DNA of 64,000 nucleotides from Streptomyces sp. NRRL B-1140 (GCF_001280065.1 NZ_LGEA01000091.1:372001-436000), one strand, 5' to 3'. Positions 1-9,001 are shown, counted from the first letter of the stretch. Translations and numbers: made by a program. Notes: generated by a model from the letters alone, not told the origin.

Positions 1-46
1 AGCGGTTACCGTGCTGACGTACGTGATCGACACAGGGGGTGGGGCG

Positions 47-1108
47 ATGCCCGGAACCGTGCTGCTGCTGGCGGCCTCGCCGGTGGGCAAGGGGCGCCTG
101 GTGGACGCCGCCTCCGTGCTCCCCGTCCTCGCCGCCGTGGCGCCCGCCGTGCTGTCCGGCACCGAGACCGCCAACGTCGTGGAGCTCGCCGACCCGCTGG
201 AGCCGCAGGCCGTCCTGACCCGGCTGCGCGCCGCCGCCGCGGCCCCCGGTCCGCTCACCGTGTACGTCACCGGCCAGCTCCAGCTCGACCGCCGCCAGCG
301 CCTGCCCCACCTCGCGCTGGCCCGCACCACCCCCTCCACCGCCCGCTACACCGCCTTCCCCTGGCACTGGTTCCGGGAGGAGCTGCGGCTCAGGCCCGCC
401 GGCGCCACCACCCTCCTGCTCGACCTGCACGCCGACGCCGAGACCTGGGAGCTGCTGCGGAGCACCCCGCTGGACTCGGGGCGGGGCAACGCCGTCCACG
501 GGCGGATCGCGCCCCCGCCGTCCCGACGCGGCGTCGCGCAGCCGGCGTACATGAAGGCCGTCGCGACGATCCTGCGCAGCGGGTTCCGGCCGCCCGTCGA
601 GCAGTTGCACCAGCAGGCCCTGACCCGGATCGCGCCGGAGAGCGCGGGCAAGGACCTGGTGCTGAGCACGCCCGGCCCGGCCGCAGGGGATCCGCACGCC
701 GCCATCACCGCCGCCGTCCAGTCCGGCCGGCACGCCGACGCCGACGCGCTCGCCGCCCGGCACGAACAGGCCGCCGTCACCGGCCACGGGCCCGCGTCCG
801 AGGAGGCCCTGCACTGGGCCGAAGTGCGGGCCGACCTCGCGATGTTCGCCGGGGACGCGTCCCGCAGCTGCCGCACCTGGCTGATGATCGCCACCGCCCG
901 CCTGAACGCCGGGCAGGCCCCGGACGCCCCCGCCGTCGAGGCCGCCGTGGACCGGGCGCACCACCAGTGGGGCCAGGTACGCGAGCCGGCCCCGGCCCGC
1001 GAACTGGGCGCCGCGCTCGCCGCGTTGCGCGGGCGGGTGCCCGGGCGGCGCGAAGGGGCGCTGGACCATGTGCAGCGGCAGCTGAGGCAGTTGCAGACCC
1101 AGGGCTGA
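47..1108 (+). CDS. Hypothetical protein with a degenerate caspase-like N-terminus
   Basis: This protein of about 353 residues has no confident family. The ATG at 47 is chosen because a purine-rich stretch (AGGGGGTGGGG) lies just upstream. Residues 71-77 (TVYVTGQ) and 123-130 (LLLDLHAD) line up in type and spacing with the caspase His and Cys strands of the protein encoded at 1573 (YFAGH and LDCCYAG). Here the His is replaced by Gln and the Cys by His, so a caspase-like fold without protease activity is my inference. The C-terminal 150 residues are Ala-rich, helical and TPR-like. It lies upstream of the EACC1/caspase genes on the same strand, which suggests a shared role. It could also be an unrelated conserved actinobacterial protein. 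Confidence 0.6.
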   Translation: MPGTVLLLAASPVGKGRLVDAASVLPVLAAVAPAVLSGTETANVVELADPLEPQAVLTRLRAAAAAPGPLTVYVTGQLQLDRRQRLPHLALARTTPSTARYTAFPWHWFREELRLRPAGATTLLLDLHADAETWELLRSTPLDSGRGNAVHGRIAPPPSRRGVAQPAYMKAVATILRSGFRPPVEQLHQQALTRIAPESAGKDLVLSTPGPAAGDPHAAITAAVQSGRHADADALAARHEQAAVTGHGPASEEALHWAEVRADLAMFAGDASRSCRTWLMIATARLNAGQAPDAPAVEAAVDRAHHQWGQVREPAPARELGAALAALRGRVPGRREGALDHVQRQLRQLQTQG

Positions 1109-1232
1109 GCCGTGTCCGTCGTGTGCGCCTGGCGTGAAGGGGGCGTGCAATGGCTTGCGCGGGTCACGTCACGGGTCTGCCGCCGGGGCCCGCCCCGGTG
1201 TCATGATGTCGGGCATGACAGAGGGGGACGAA

Positions 1233-1568
1233 GTGGCTGTCTTAGGCGTGCGCGTACGGCTGGGCGCCGGCGCGACCGTGGATGACGTCAGAGCTCTGAA
1301 GACCTGGCTGGAGCGCGACGAACCACTGGAGAAACTGGTCTCCGGACAACACCTGCGCATCCAGGCGCAGCCCGCCACGGACGGCACCCCGGGGCGGCTC
1401 GGGCCCGACCTCGAACTCGTGCTGAAACTCCTCGGTGACGTCGTCACGATCGTGGCACTCACCGAGTACACCACCCGCGCGGTCAAGACCTGGACCAACA
1501 ACCGCCGCAGGCTGCAGGGCGGCGATCCCGAGCCGCAGATCCGCCCGCTGGACCCCGACGGGGAGTAG
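1233..1568 (+). CDS. EACC1-like effector-associated adaptor protein
   Basis: This small protein (111 residues) resembles the effector-associated constant component 1 (EACC1) family, an adaptor found in actinobacterial NTP-dependent conflict systems. The visible hallmarks are a VRALKTWL helix near the N-terminus, a central hydrophobic LELVLKLLGDVVTIVAL segment and a closing KTWTNNRR basic motif. The GTG at 1233 has a strong GAGGGGG site five bases upstream. An in-frame ATG at 1215 is an alternative and could be leaderless, with CATGAT at 1202. The gene ends four bases before the caspase gene, so the two are almost certainly co-transcribed. Adaptors of this type are thought to link a sensor to an effector peptidase. 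That function is known only at family level, and the EACC1 match was made by eye. Confidence 0.7.
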   Translation: MAVLGVRVRLGAGATVDDVRALKTWLERDEPLEKLVSGQHLRIQAQPATDGTPGRLGPDLELVLKLLGDVVTIVALTEYTTRAVKTWTNNRRRLQGGDPEPQIRPLDPDGE

Positions 1569-1572
1569 GGCG

Positions 1573-4110
1573 GTGAGCCGCTTCGACCCGCGCCGCAAGG
1601 TGAACCGGGCGCTGCTGGCCGGTGTGTCGGAGTACGACCACACCGCCCCGGACGACGCCCAGGGCGTGAACGGCCAGCTCCCGGCCGTGCGGCGCAACCG
1701 CAGGGCACTGGAGGACGCGCTGCGCCGGGGCGGGGTGTTCGGCGCGGGTGAGGTGCGCACCCTGGCCTCGCCGGCCCCGGACGACTTCACGGTGGAGCTG
1801 CGCCGCGCCTGCCGTGACGCCGAGGGGCTGCTGCTGCTCTACTTCGCCGGGCACGCCGTCACCTCCACCTCCGGCAGCGAACTGCACCTCCAGATGCGTA
1901 CCGCCCGCGTCCTCACGGGCGACGGGCTGCCCGGCTCGGTGAGTTTCAGCGAGGTGCTCGGCGAGCTCGTCGAGAGCCGTGCCCAGCAGGTGGTGGTGAT
2001 CCTCGACTGCTGCTACGCGGGCAACGCCGCGGGCATCTGGCACCGCTTCGACGATCCCAGGCGCAAGAAGGACAAGATCCTGCTGCTGATGAGCGTGCAG
2101 CCCAACCGCTGCATCCTGGGCGGGGACGCCGACGCGGCGACGCCGTTCACCCGCGAACTCGCCCGTGTCCTCGACGGGGGCGGCGAGGTGTGGCTCTCCG
2201 GGCTGTACGCCGCCGTGAAGGACCGGATGGCCGCGGCGAAGTACAAGGCGGAGGACGACGATCCGCAGCGGCCACAGGCACTGGCTCCCCCGTGGGACCC
2301 GGAGGCGGACGTGCTGCTGGCGGCCGGACCGGTGGACCCGCACGGCGGCGGCACCGAGGACACCACCGGCCGCTTCTCCTGGCTCCGGCGGCCGCTCGAC
2401 CGCGTCCGGAAGCCCATCGGCCTGTTCGGCCGCACCGTCGTGGCGCTTGTGCTGGCGTTCGTCGCGATCGGTGCCGCCGGTTACGGAGTCCTGACCCTGA
2501 CCGGCGGATCCGGCCCCTGCGAACCGCCCCTGGAGCTGCGGGTCCTCACCGATCCCGACCTGGAGCCGGCGATCCGGGCGGCCGCGGACGGCTACCTCGC
2601 CTCGGACGCCAACACCACGGAGGACGGCTGCCCGCGCAGCGGCGTCACCGTCTACAGCGCCGGTGCCGCTCATGTGGTGACCGCGCTGGGCGAGCACTCC
2701 GATCCCTGGCAGCAGCCGAGGGAGGACGTCAACCCGCAGCGGGACATCGGCCCGCAGCCGGACGTGTGGATCCCCGCGACCCGCGCGGACGTCGACCGGG
2801 CCGGCGACGCGCAGGTGGAACGCGTCTTCGCCCGGCTGGAACCGGACCACGGGCCGTTCGCGTACTCACCGGTCGTGCTGGCCGTCCCGGAGGGTCTCGA
2901 CGCCGGCCTCCCGCCCACCGGGCAGTCGCTGCCGAAGCTCGTCGGGGCCCTGAAGGACGCGGACGGCAGGGCACAAGTGCGCAGGCCCGACCCCGAGTTC
3001 AGCGACGCGGCGCTGCTGGCGACGGTGGGGCTGTACGGCGACGGGGCCGATGTGCGCCGCGCCGAGGAGCTGATCAGCCGGGCGGGACGGCCCGAGCCCT
3101 CGGCCGTCAGGCTGCTGTGCACGCTGCCCGCGGACGACGCCGCGGACGACCGCAGCGCGGTCCTGGTGCCGGAATTCCTGCTCAGGAGCGGCGTCGGCTG
3201 CCACTCGGTCACGCGCGCCGGGCGCACCGCCGTCTACCCCGACGACGTGCCCGGTCTGGAACCGACGTTCGTGCGGGTGCGCTGGGAGGGCGGTGACCGG
3301 GACGTCCAGGCGCGGGACGACAGGGTGGACCGGTTCCGCGACTGGCTGACGGGGGAGGGCGGCCGGGAGGTGCTGGGCCGGCAGGGCTTCAGGGCCGCGA
3401 CGGGCGAACGGGGACTGCTCGCCGGGAAGGCGGCCGACCACGGGCTGACCAGTGTCGTTCCGCCGGCGGACCCCGCCGACGCGGCACGGCTGGACAGGAC
3501 ACTGGAGCGGTACGGCAACGCGCACGGACCCGGCCGCGTCCTGTTCCTCCTCGACAGCTCCGGCTCGATGGCCGGCCTGTGGGACGGGCCCAGCGGTGGC
3601 CCCGGCATCCTCAAGCAGACCCTGACGGGGCTCGGCAGGGGGGACGAGTACGGGGTGTGGGCGGTGCACGGGGTCGGGGGACCCACCCACAGCGGGTTGC
3701 TGGACTTCGGCACGCACCCCCGCGCGGAGGCGGAGAAGGCCCTCAGGGCCGGCGAGGAAGGCGCCCGGGTGCGGGACGCCGAAGCCGATCCGCGCGCCGC
3801 CCTGCTGGACGCCCTGGCGTTCATGCGGGAGCGCGGCGCCGGCGACGAGCGGCCGCAGCTGATCGTGTACCTCACCGACGGCGAGGACGACAACCGCCTG
3901 GCCGGCGACCACCTCCGCGAGGTGGAGAACCGGGCACGCGAGTCGGGCGTGCCCGTGGCCATGGTGACGCTGAAGTCCGGGGGCTGCGACCGGGACCGCC
4001 CCGGCACCCGCGTCGCGGAGGCCTCCCAGGGCCGCTGCCTGGACGCCGGGGACGACCTCGTGCCCGCGCTGCGTGACGAGGTCGCCCGCATCGGAACGGG
4101 GGAGGAATGA
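1573..4110 (+). CDS. Caspase-like peptidase fused through a TM segment to a binding-protein-like region and a vWA domain
   Basis: This is an 845-residue multidomain effector. Residues 10-250 form a caspase/peptidase C14-type domain with catalytic His94 (in YFAGH) and Cys147 (in LDCCYAG). One transmembrane helix spans about 284-308. Residues about 318-650 resemble a periplasmic solute-binding fold. Residues about 653-835 form a von Willebrand A domain whose metal-site motif DSSGS starts at 661, with TDGED later. The expected topology is caspase inside and sensor plus vWA outside. The GTG start at 1573 follows the EACC1 stop by four bases; upstream in-frame starts lie inside the EACC1 gene. The ATGA overlap with the next gene implies translational coupling. 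By analogy with this class, an outside signal may trigger intracellular proteolysis and cell death or differentiation; this is inference. Confidence 0.82.
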   Translation: MSRFDPRRKVNRALLAGVSEYDHTAPDDAQGVNGQLPAVRRNRRALEDALRRGGVFGAGEVRTLASPAPDDFTVELRRACRDAEGLLLLYFAGHAVTSTSGSELHLQMRTARVLTGDGLPGSVSFSEVLGELVESRAQQVVVILDCCYAGNAAGIWHRFDDPRRKKDKILLLMSVQPNRCILGGDADAATPFTRELARVLDGGGEVWLSGLYAAVKDRMAAAKYKAEDDDPQRPQALAPPWDPEADVLLAAGPVDPHGGGTEDTTGRFSWLRRPLDRVRKPIGLFGRTVVALVLAFVAIGAAGYGVLTLTGGSGPCEPPLELRVLTDPDLEPAIRAAADGYLASDANTTEDGCPRSGVTVYSAGAAHVVTALGEHSDPWQQPREDVNPQRDIGPQPDVWIPATRADVDRAGDAQVERVFARLEPDHGPFAYSPVVLAVPEGLDAGLPPTGQSLPKLVGALKDADGRAQVRRPDPEFSDAALLATVGLYGDGADVRRAEELISRAGRPEPSAVRLLCTLPADDAADDRSAVLVPEFLLRSGVGCHSVTRAGRTAVYPDDVPGLEPTFVRVRWEGGDRDVQARDDRVDRFRDWLTGEGGREVLGRQGFRAATGERGLLAGKAADHGLTSVVPPADPADAARLDRTLERYGNAHGPGRVLFLLDSSGSMAGLWDGPSGGPGILKQTLTGLGRGDEYGVWAVHGVGGPTHSGLLDFGTHPRAEAEKALRAGEEGARVRDAEADPRAALLDALAFMRERGAGDERPQLIVYLTDGEDDNRLAGDHLREVENRARESGVPVAMVTLKSGGCDRDRPGTRVAEASQGRCLDAGDDLVPALRDEVARIGTGEE

Positions 4111-5540
4111 TGGCCCGACGACCGCCGGCCGCCGTACCCGTGCCGCCGTCCCCGCTGACCGTGCTGACCGTGCTGATCCTGCTGTTCCTGGCCGCCTGCA
4201 CCGGCGGTGACGTACGGGAAGAGCCGCCGGACGCCGACAACCGCCGCCGGATCGTGGTGGCCAGCGGACAGGACGTGACCGGCAAGAACGGCATCCGCCA
4301 GCAGCTCATCGACGTCTGGAACGCCGAGGAGGGCACGCAGGGCTTCCAGGCCCGGCTGGTGGAACTGCCCGGTTCCGCCGACCAGCAGCGAAGCCAGCTG
4401 CTCGGCGCCCTGCAGTCCGGCAGCGCCGAGTACGACGTGGTGAACCTGGACGTGACCTGGGTTCCGGAGTTCGCCGCCGCGGACCTGATCCGCCCGCTGA
4501 CCGACGCGGCGGTCAGGTCCCCGGACGACATCATCCCGTCCGTGGACAGGACGTCGTACTGGAAGGGCGAGCGGTACGCGGTCCCGTTCAACAGCGACGC
4601 CGGGCTGCTGTACTACCGCAAGGACCATCTGCGGAAGGCCGGTGTCTCCCGGACGGACCTCAGCGACGGGGTCACCTGGGACCGGCTGCGGGACCAGATC
4701 GACGCCGTCAAGAAGCACTTCGGCTCCCAGGGCCACGAGGGCTGGGCCACCCAGCTCGCCCCGTACGAGGGCCGCACGGTCAACGCGATCGAGGCGTTCT
4801 CCTCGGCCGTGCCCGGACTCCGGCTGACCGACGGCGACGGTGCGTACGCGGCGACCGTGGAACAACTCACGGCGGGCGTGGCCGAGCTGCGGGCCCGCAC
4901 GGCCCCGCCCTACACCCTCGACGAGGCCACCGAGTCCCGCGAGGCCGAGTCGCTCAGTGCCTTCGCGGAGGGCCGCACCACCTTCCTGCGGCACTGGCCG
5001 TACGTCTACCCCGCCCTGTACGAGACCTACGGGGAGGACCTGGGGGTGACCCGGCTGCCCGGCAGGACGGTCCTCGGCGGGCAGAACCTCGCCGTCACCG
5101 CCTCCACGACCGAGCAGCGGGCCGCGAAGGCGGCGGAACTGATCGCTTTCCTGACCGACCCGGACAGCGAACGCTGCCTGCTGCGCGCCGGTTTCGCCGC
5201 GACCCGCGTCTCCGCCTACCAGGAACCCGGCACCGCTCCCCCGTGCCGGCACGCCCCGGCATACGCCGAGACCCCCTCGGCGTCACCCACCGGCGAAGGC
5301 ACCGTCGGCCTTCCCCCCGACCGGATCGCCGAAGGGGTCAGCTTCTCCCGGGACATCCTGCTCCCGTCCCTCCGCGAGGGCGTGCACCGCCCCCGCACTC
5401 CGCTCTACGGCGCGGTGACGCACACCCTCATCACCGCACTGGACGCCCTGTACGGCCCGAGCCCGAGCGGGGGCCGGCCGGGCGACACGGAGATCGCGAG
5501 AGGCCTGGACGAGGCGTTGAGGAAGGTCCTGCCCGATTGA
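4107..5540 (+). CDS. Extracellular solute-binding lipoprotein, orphan, coupled to the caspase gene
   Basis: This 477-residue protein has a lipoprotein signal with lipobox FLAAC (Cys31) and the overall pattern of a family 1 extracellular solute-binding protein. Visible segments include the N-terminal RIVVASGQD strand, the YAVPFNSDAGLLYYRKD region typical of sugar-binding ABC proteins, and an LGGQNLAV strand near residue 330. No ABC permease or ATPase gene follows, so it is not a standard importer component here. It overlaps the caspase gene by four bases (ATGA) and probably presents a ligand to the outside binding and vWA domains of that protein. A second ATG three bases downstream has better spacing from the GGAGG site and may be the real start. 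Confidence 0.85.
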   Translation: MMARRPPAAVPVPPSPLTVLTVLILLFLAACTGGDVREEPPDADNRRRIVVASGQDVTGKNGIRQQLIDVWNAEEGTQGFQARLVELPGSADQQRSQLLGALQSGSAEYDVVNLDVTWVPEFAAADLIRPLTDAAVRSPDDIIPSVDRTSYWKGERYAVPFNSDAGLLYYRKDHLRKAGVSRTDLSDGVTWDRLRDQIDAVKKHFGSQGHEGWATQLAPYEGRTVNAIEAFSSAVPGLRLTDGDGAYAATVEQLTAGVAELRARTAPPYTLDEATESREAESLSAFAEGRTTFLRHWPYVYPALYETYGEDLGVTRLPGRTVLGGQNLAVTASTTEQRAAKAAELIAFLTDPDSERCLLRAGFAATRVSAYQEPGTAPPCRHAPAYAETPSASPTGEGTVGLPPDRIAEGVSFSRDILLPSLREGVHRPRTPLYGAVTHTLITALDALYGPSPSGGRPGDTEIARGLDEALRKVLPD

Positions 5541-5546
5541 CGCGCT

Positions 5547-5699
5547 TCAGCGGGAGTCCGCCACGGCCCGGGGTTCCGGCCGGGGGGTCTCCGCCCGGGC
5601 CGGGCCCGCGTTCGCCGCGAGCAACAGGGTCGCCACCGCGACGAGGGCCGCGGTGAAGCCTCGGGCGTATCGCTCGGCGGTGCGTGTGCGTTCGAGCAC
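5547..5699 (-). CDS. Possible tiny secreted peptide
   Basis: A 50-codon GTG-start frame, preceded by a GAGG site five bases upstream, encodes a textbook Sec signal: basic residues, then FTAALVAVATLLLAANA, then a GPARA cleavage motif. The mature part would be only about 14 residues (starting ETPRPEPR). Third positions are almost all G or C, as in the neighbouring genes. The gene is convergent with the solute-binding lipoprotein gene and seven bases from its stop. It may be a real secreted peptide or the 5' remnant of a longer exported protein. I do not recognise a family. Confidence 0.42.
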   Translation of the reverse strand: MLERTRTAERYARGFTAALVAVATLLLAANAGPARAETPRPEPRAVADSR

Positions 5700-5827
5700 G
5701 GCGACCTCGCAACGGGGGCGGCGACTACGGCGGCAGCGTATTAATCAGGTTCGACAATCCTGCTTAACACTCCGTTTAACCTAGGGGCAGTTCCGGGCGA
5801 ACGGCAAGAGCCACAGGGGGAGTTGGC

Positions 5828-7171
5828 GTGGGGGAGCGTGACGATCCGGGGACCATCGGGCGCCGAGTGCAGCGGTTGCGTGTGGAACGCGGACTGACGC
5901 AGCGGCAGTTGGCGGAACCCGTGTACACACCGGCCTACATCTCCACCCTCGAGTCGGGCCGGGTGCGGCCCTCCGACGACGCGCTGCGGCATCTCGCGGA
6001 GCGCCTGGGCGTCGCCTTCGACGAGCTCGCCGGCGGACACTCGGCCCGGCTCGTCACGGGGCTGCGGCTGCGCCTCATCGAAGCCCAGCGCACCCTGGCC
6101 GACGGCGAGGCCGAGGCGGCGGCCGGGCAGTACGCCGAGCTGCTCGCCGAGGCCGGGACGCACGGTCTGACGGCCGAGCGGTCCGCCGCCCTGCTCGGAC
6201 TCGGCGAGTGCGCCCTGGAGACCGGTGAACTCGCCGCCGGCCGGCAGTACTTCGAGCGGGCCGAGGAGTGCCTGGCCGGCGCCCCCCTGCCCGCCCGGGT
6301 CCCGGCCCTGCGCGGACGGGCCGTGGCGCACTACCTCGCCGGTGAACTCCGCTACGCCGTCCACCTGCTGGAGACCACCCTCGACGAACTCAACCGCGGG
6401 GGACTGCACGACCCGGACGCCCTGCTGCTGCTCTACGCCAGCGCCATCGGCCCCTACATGGACATGGGCGCGCACGCCCGCGCCGCCCAGGCCGCCGAGC
6501 TCGCCCTGGCCCTCGCCCCGCAGTCCGGCGACCCCGCCCTGGTCGCCCGTATGCACCGCTCCGTCGCCCGCACCCTGGTCGCCGAGGGCCGTCTCGCCGA
6601 GGCCGACGCCTCCCTGGCCAAGGCCGCCGAGCTGTACCGGAGCCTGCAGATCCGCACCGAACTCGCCAACTGCCACTGGATGCGCGGCTACGTCCACGCC
6701 CAGGACGGCCTGCTGGAACGGGCCGAGGAGGAGCTGCGGCAGGCCCTCGGCATGCTGTCGGCCCGGCGCGCCGCCCTCTACAGCAGCCAGGTCACCGTCG
6801 AGCTGGCAGACGTGCTGCACCGGCGCGGCCGGTCCGACGAGGCGGCGGCCCTGCTCCACGACGTCCTCGGGCAGTTGTCCCCCGAGCGGGGCGCCGTCCA
6901 CTCCGCCGCCGCCCACCGGCTGCTCGGCATCATCGCCGAGGACGCCCGCCGCACCGAGGACGCCGAGGAGCACTACGTCCGTGCCCTGAGCCTGCTGGAG
7001 CGGGCCGGCGCCGCCGGCGACCTGGCCGACCTGTGCCGGCTGCTGGGCGACCTGCTGCGCAGGACCGGGCGGGTGGAGGCCGCCCTGGACGCCTACCGGA
7101 CGGGCCTCGGCCACCGCACGGCCCCCGGCACCACCACCCTCGGGCCCGCGCCCGCCCAGCCTCCCCTCTGA
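5828..7171 (+). CDS. XRE-type HTH regulator with TPR repeats
   Basis: This 447-residue protein has an N-terminal XRE helix-turn-helix (about residues 10-65, with RRVQRLRVERGLTQRQLA and the recognition-helix region YISTLESGR). Multiple tetratricopeptide-like helical pairs (Ala/Leu/Glu-rich, about residues 90-430) follow. Such proteins act as cytoplasmic transcription factors that sense a peptide or protein partner through the TPR part; in streptomycetes many control development or secondary metabolism. The GTG start follows GGGGGAG. The 250 bp upstream are AT-richer than their surroundings and hold GCTTAAC and GTTTAAC repeats that could be regulatory. The target is unknown. It may regulate itself or the permease genes downstream on the same strand. 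Confidence 0.9.
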   Translation: MGERDDPGTIGRRVQRLRVERGLTQRQLAEPVYTPAYISTLESGRVRPSDDALRHLAERLGVAFDELAGGHSARLVTGLRLRLIEAQRTLADGEAEAAAGQYAELLAEAGTHGLTAERSAALLGLGECALETGELAAGRQYFERAEECLAGAPLPARVPALRGRAVAHYLAGELRYAVHLLETTLDELNRGGLHDPDALLLLYASAIGPYMDMGAHARAAQAAELALALAPQSGDPALVARMHRSVARTLVAEGRLAEADASLAKAAELYRSLQIRTELANCHWMRGYVHAQDGLLERAEEELRQALGMLSARRAALYSSQVTVELADVLHRRGRSDEAAALLHDVLGQLSPERGAVHSAAAHRLLGIIAEDARRTEDAEEHYVRALSLLERAGAAGDLADLCRLLGDLLRRTGRVEAALDAYRTGLGHRTAPGTTTLGPAPAQPPL

Positions 7172-7243
7172 CGAAACCGTGTCCTCGCACAGCCGTGCGG
7201 GTTAGCCTCCCTCCGGGAAAGTGAACGACCGGGGCGGGCGCGC

Positions 7244-8251
7244 GTGGACAACCGACGGACGATGGCCGACGGCATACGGCTGGGCCTGCGGGCCCTGGTG
7301 TACGCCGTCCTCTCAGGGGCCGCGCTGCTCACCGTCGTGACGGTGGTGTCGGTCCTCGGGCCCCTGCTGGCCCTCGACCTCTACACCCCGCCGGTCGCGG
7401 CCTGGTGGACGGTGTTCACCGCCATCACCGTCCAGGGCGTGCCGTTCCTGCTGCTGGGCACCGTCGTGTCGGCGGCGATCGGCGCGTTCGTGCCCGAGCG
7501 GGTGTTCCAGCGGCTGCTGCCCCGCCGCACGGTGCTCGCCGTGCCGGTCGCCGGGGCGGCGGGAGTCGTGCTGCCCGGCTGCGAATGCGCCTCCGTGCCG
7601 GTGGCGGGGAGCCTGATGCGGCGGGGCGTCGCGCCGGCGGCCGCGCTCGCCTTCCTGCTGTCGGCGCCCGCCATCAACCCCGTCGTGCTCGTGGCGACCT
7701 CGATCGCCTTCCCGGGGCAGCCGGAGATGGTCCTCGGCCGGCTGCTCGCCTCGCTCGGCACGGCCGTGGTGATGGGCTGGCTGTGGGCGAGGTTCGGGCG
7801 CGAGGAGTGGCTGCGGCTGCCGAAGCGGAGCGGTGGGCAGCAGCCGGGCGGGGGCCCGCGCGCCTTCGCCGCGGGGCTCCAGCACGACTTCCTGCACGCG
7901 GGCGGGTTCCTCGTCGTCGGGGCGGCGGCCGCGGCGACGTTCGCCGTCGTCGTACCGCGGTCGCTGCTGGAGGTGTTCACCGGGTCGGCCTGGCTGTCGG
8001 TGCTGCTGCTCGCCCTGCTGGCGGTCGTGCTGTGCGTGTGCAGCGAGGCCGACGCGTTCGTGGCGGCTTCGCTGAGCGGCTTCTCACCGACCGCGCGACT
8101 GGCGTTCATGGTGGTCGGGCCGATGGTGGACCTGAAGCTGATCGCCCTCCAGACGGGCACGTTCGGCAGGGCCTTCGCGGTGCGGTTCTCGGCGGCGACC
8201 TGGCTGGTCGCCGTGGTGAGCAGCGTCCTCGTGGGGTGGTGGCTGCTGTGA
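7244..8251 (+). CDS. UPF0718/DUF318 family membrane permease
   Basis: This 335-residue polytopic membrane protein has about eight hydrophobic segments and the conserved family signatures LPGCECASVPV (about residues 104-114) and VCSEADAFVAAS in the second half. The family (YraQ/YcgR-type permeases) is predicted to transport a small solute or metal; the paired cysteines suggest metal handling. Its stop overlaps the start of the TIGR03943 gene by four bases (GTGA), the usual partner arrangement for this family. The GTG start has only a weak upstream site (GGGGCGGGC). I see no Zur-type box, so metal specificity remains open. Confidence 0.88.
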   Translation: MDNRRTMADGIRLGLRALVYAVLSGAALLTVVTVVSVLGPLLALDLYTPPVAAWWTVFTAITVQGVPFLLLGTVVSAAIGAFVPERVFQRLLPRRTVLAVPVAGAAGVVLPGCECASVPVAGSLMRRGVAPAAALAFLLSAPAINPVVLVATSIAFPGQPEMVLGRLLASLGTAVVMGWLWARFGREEWLRLPKRSGGQQPGGGPRAFAAGLQHDFLHAGGFLVVGAAAAATFAVVVPRSLLEVFTGSAWLSVLLLALLAVVLCVCSEADAFVAASLSGFSPTARLAFMVVGPMVDLKLIALQTGTFGRAFAVRFSAATWLVAVVSSVLVGWWLL

Positions 8252-8976
8252 GGCGCTACGGCCCTGCCGTGCTGCTCGTCCTGACGGGCGCGGCGATCCT
8301 TCGGGTGTCGCTCTTCGGCGAGCTGTATCTGCGGTACGTCCAGGCGGGGCTGCGGCCCTACCTGGTGGTGTCCGGGATGGCCCTGGTGCTGCTGGGGACG
8401 GTGTCGGCGGTGCTGACCCGGGCGGAGGACGAGCACGGGCCCGGGGACCGAAGCGATCACACCGGGCACGATCACGGCCCCGCCGGACCCCGTGTCGCCT
8501 GGTTCCTCACGCTTCCCGCGCTCGCCCTCCTGCTCTTCCCGCCGCCCGCGCTCGGCTCCTACAGCGCCGAACGCGACGCCGGTCGGCGTGCCGCCCGGGG
8601 CGTCGGGACCTTCCCGGCCCTGCCGTCCGGGAACCCGGTCGACCTCGCCCTCGGGGAGTTCGGCTCCCGCGCGGTCTACGACAGCGGCCGCTCCCTGGAG
8701 GGCCGTACGGTTCGCCTCACCGGCTTCGTCACCCGTGACGACGACGGCACCTGGTACGTCACCCGCCTCCTCGTCTCCTGCTGCGCCGCCGACGCCACCG
8801 CCGTCGAGGCCGAGGTGCGCGGCGCGCCGGCCCCGCCGGTCGACACCTGGGTGACGGTCACCGGCACGTGGCACCCCGAGGGCGAGCCGGGGTCGGACGC
8901 CGCCTGGCCACCGGTCGTCGACGCCGGCTCCGTACGGCGGGTGCCGCAGCCGGACGACCCGTACGAGAAGCGCTGA
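8248..8976 (+). CDS. TIGR03943/DUF1980 family protein, partner of the permease
   Basis: This 242-residue protein has two N-terminal TM helices, a histidine/acid-rich loop (about residues 60-80, with repeated His-Asp-His character), a further TM, and a C-terminal soluble OB-like domain containing LVSCCAADA. These are the marks of the YcgQ/TIGR03943 family that is co-encoded with UPF0718 permeases. The His-rich loop and CC motif suggest metal binding, which fits a metal-transport pair. The GTGA overlap with the permease gene indicates translational coupling and a likely 1:1 complex in the membrane. Confidence 0.88.
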   Translation: MRRYGPAVLLVLTGAAILRVSLFGELYLRYVQAGLRPYLVVSGMALVLLGTVSAVLTRAEDEHGPGDRSDHTGHDHGPAGPRVAWFLTLPALALLLFPPPALGSYSAERDAGRRAARGVGTFPALPSGNPVDLALGEFGSRAVYDSGRSLEGRTVRLTGFVTRDDDGTWYVTRLLVSCCAADATAVEAEVRGAPAPPVDTWVTVTGTWHPEGEPGSDAAWPPVVDAGSVRRVPQPDDPYEKR

Positions 8977-9001
8977 GACCCCCCGCCCGGGCCCGGTGCA
9001 G

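Noticed and set aside
3234..5252. A 672-codon minus-strand frame opposite the caspase and binding-protein genes
   Set aside because: It is a shadow of two well-supported plus-strand genes joined by ATGA, and the product is compositionally biased.
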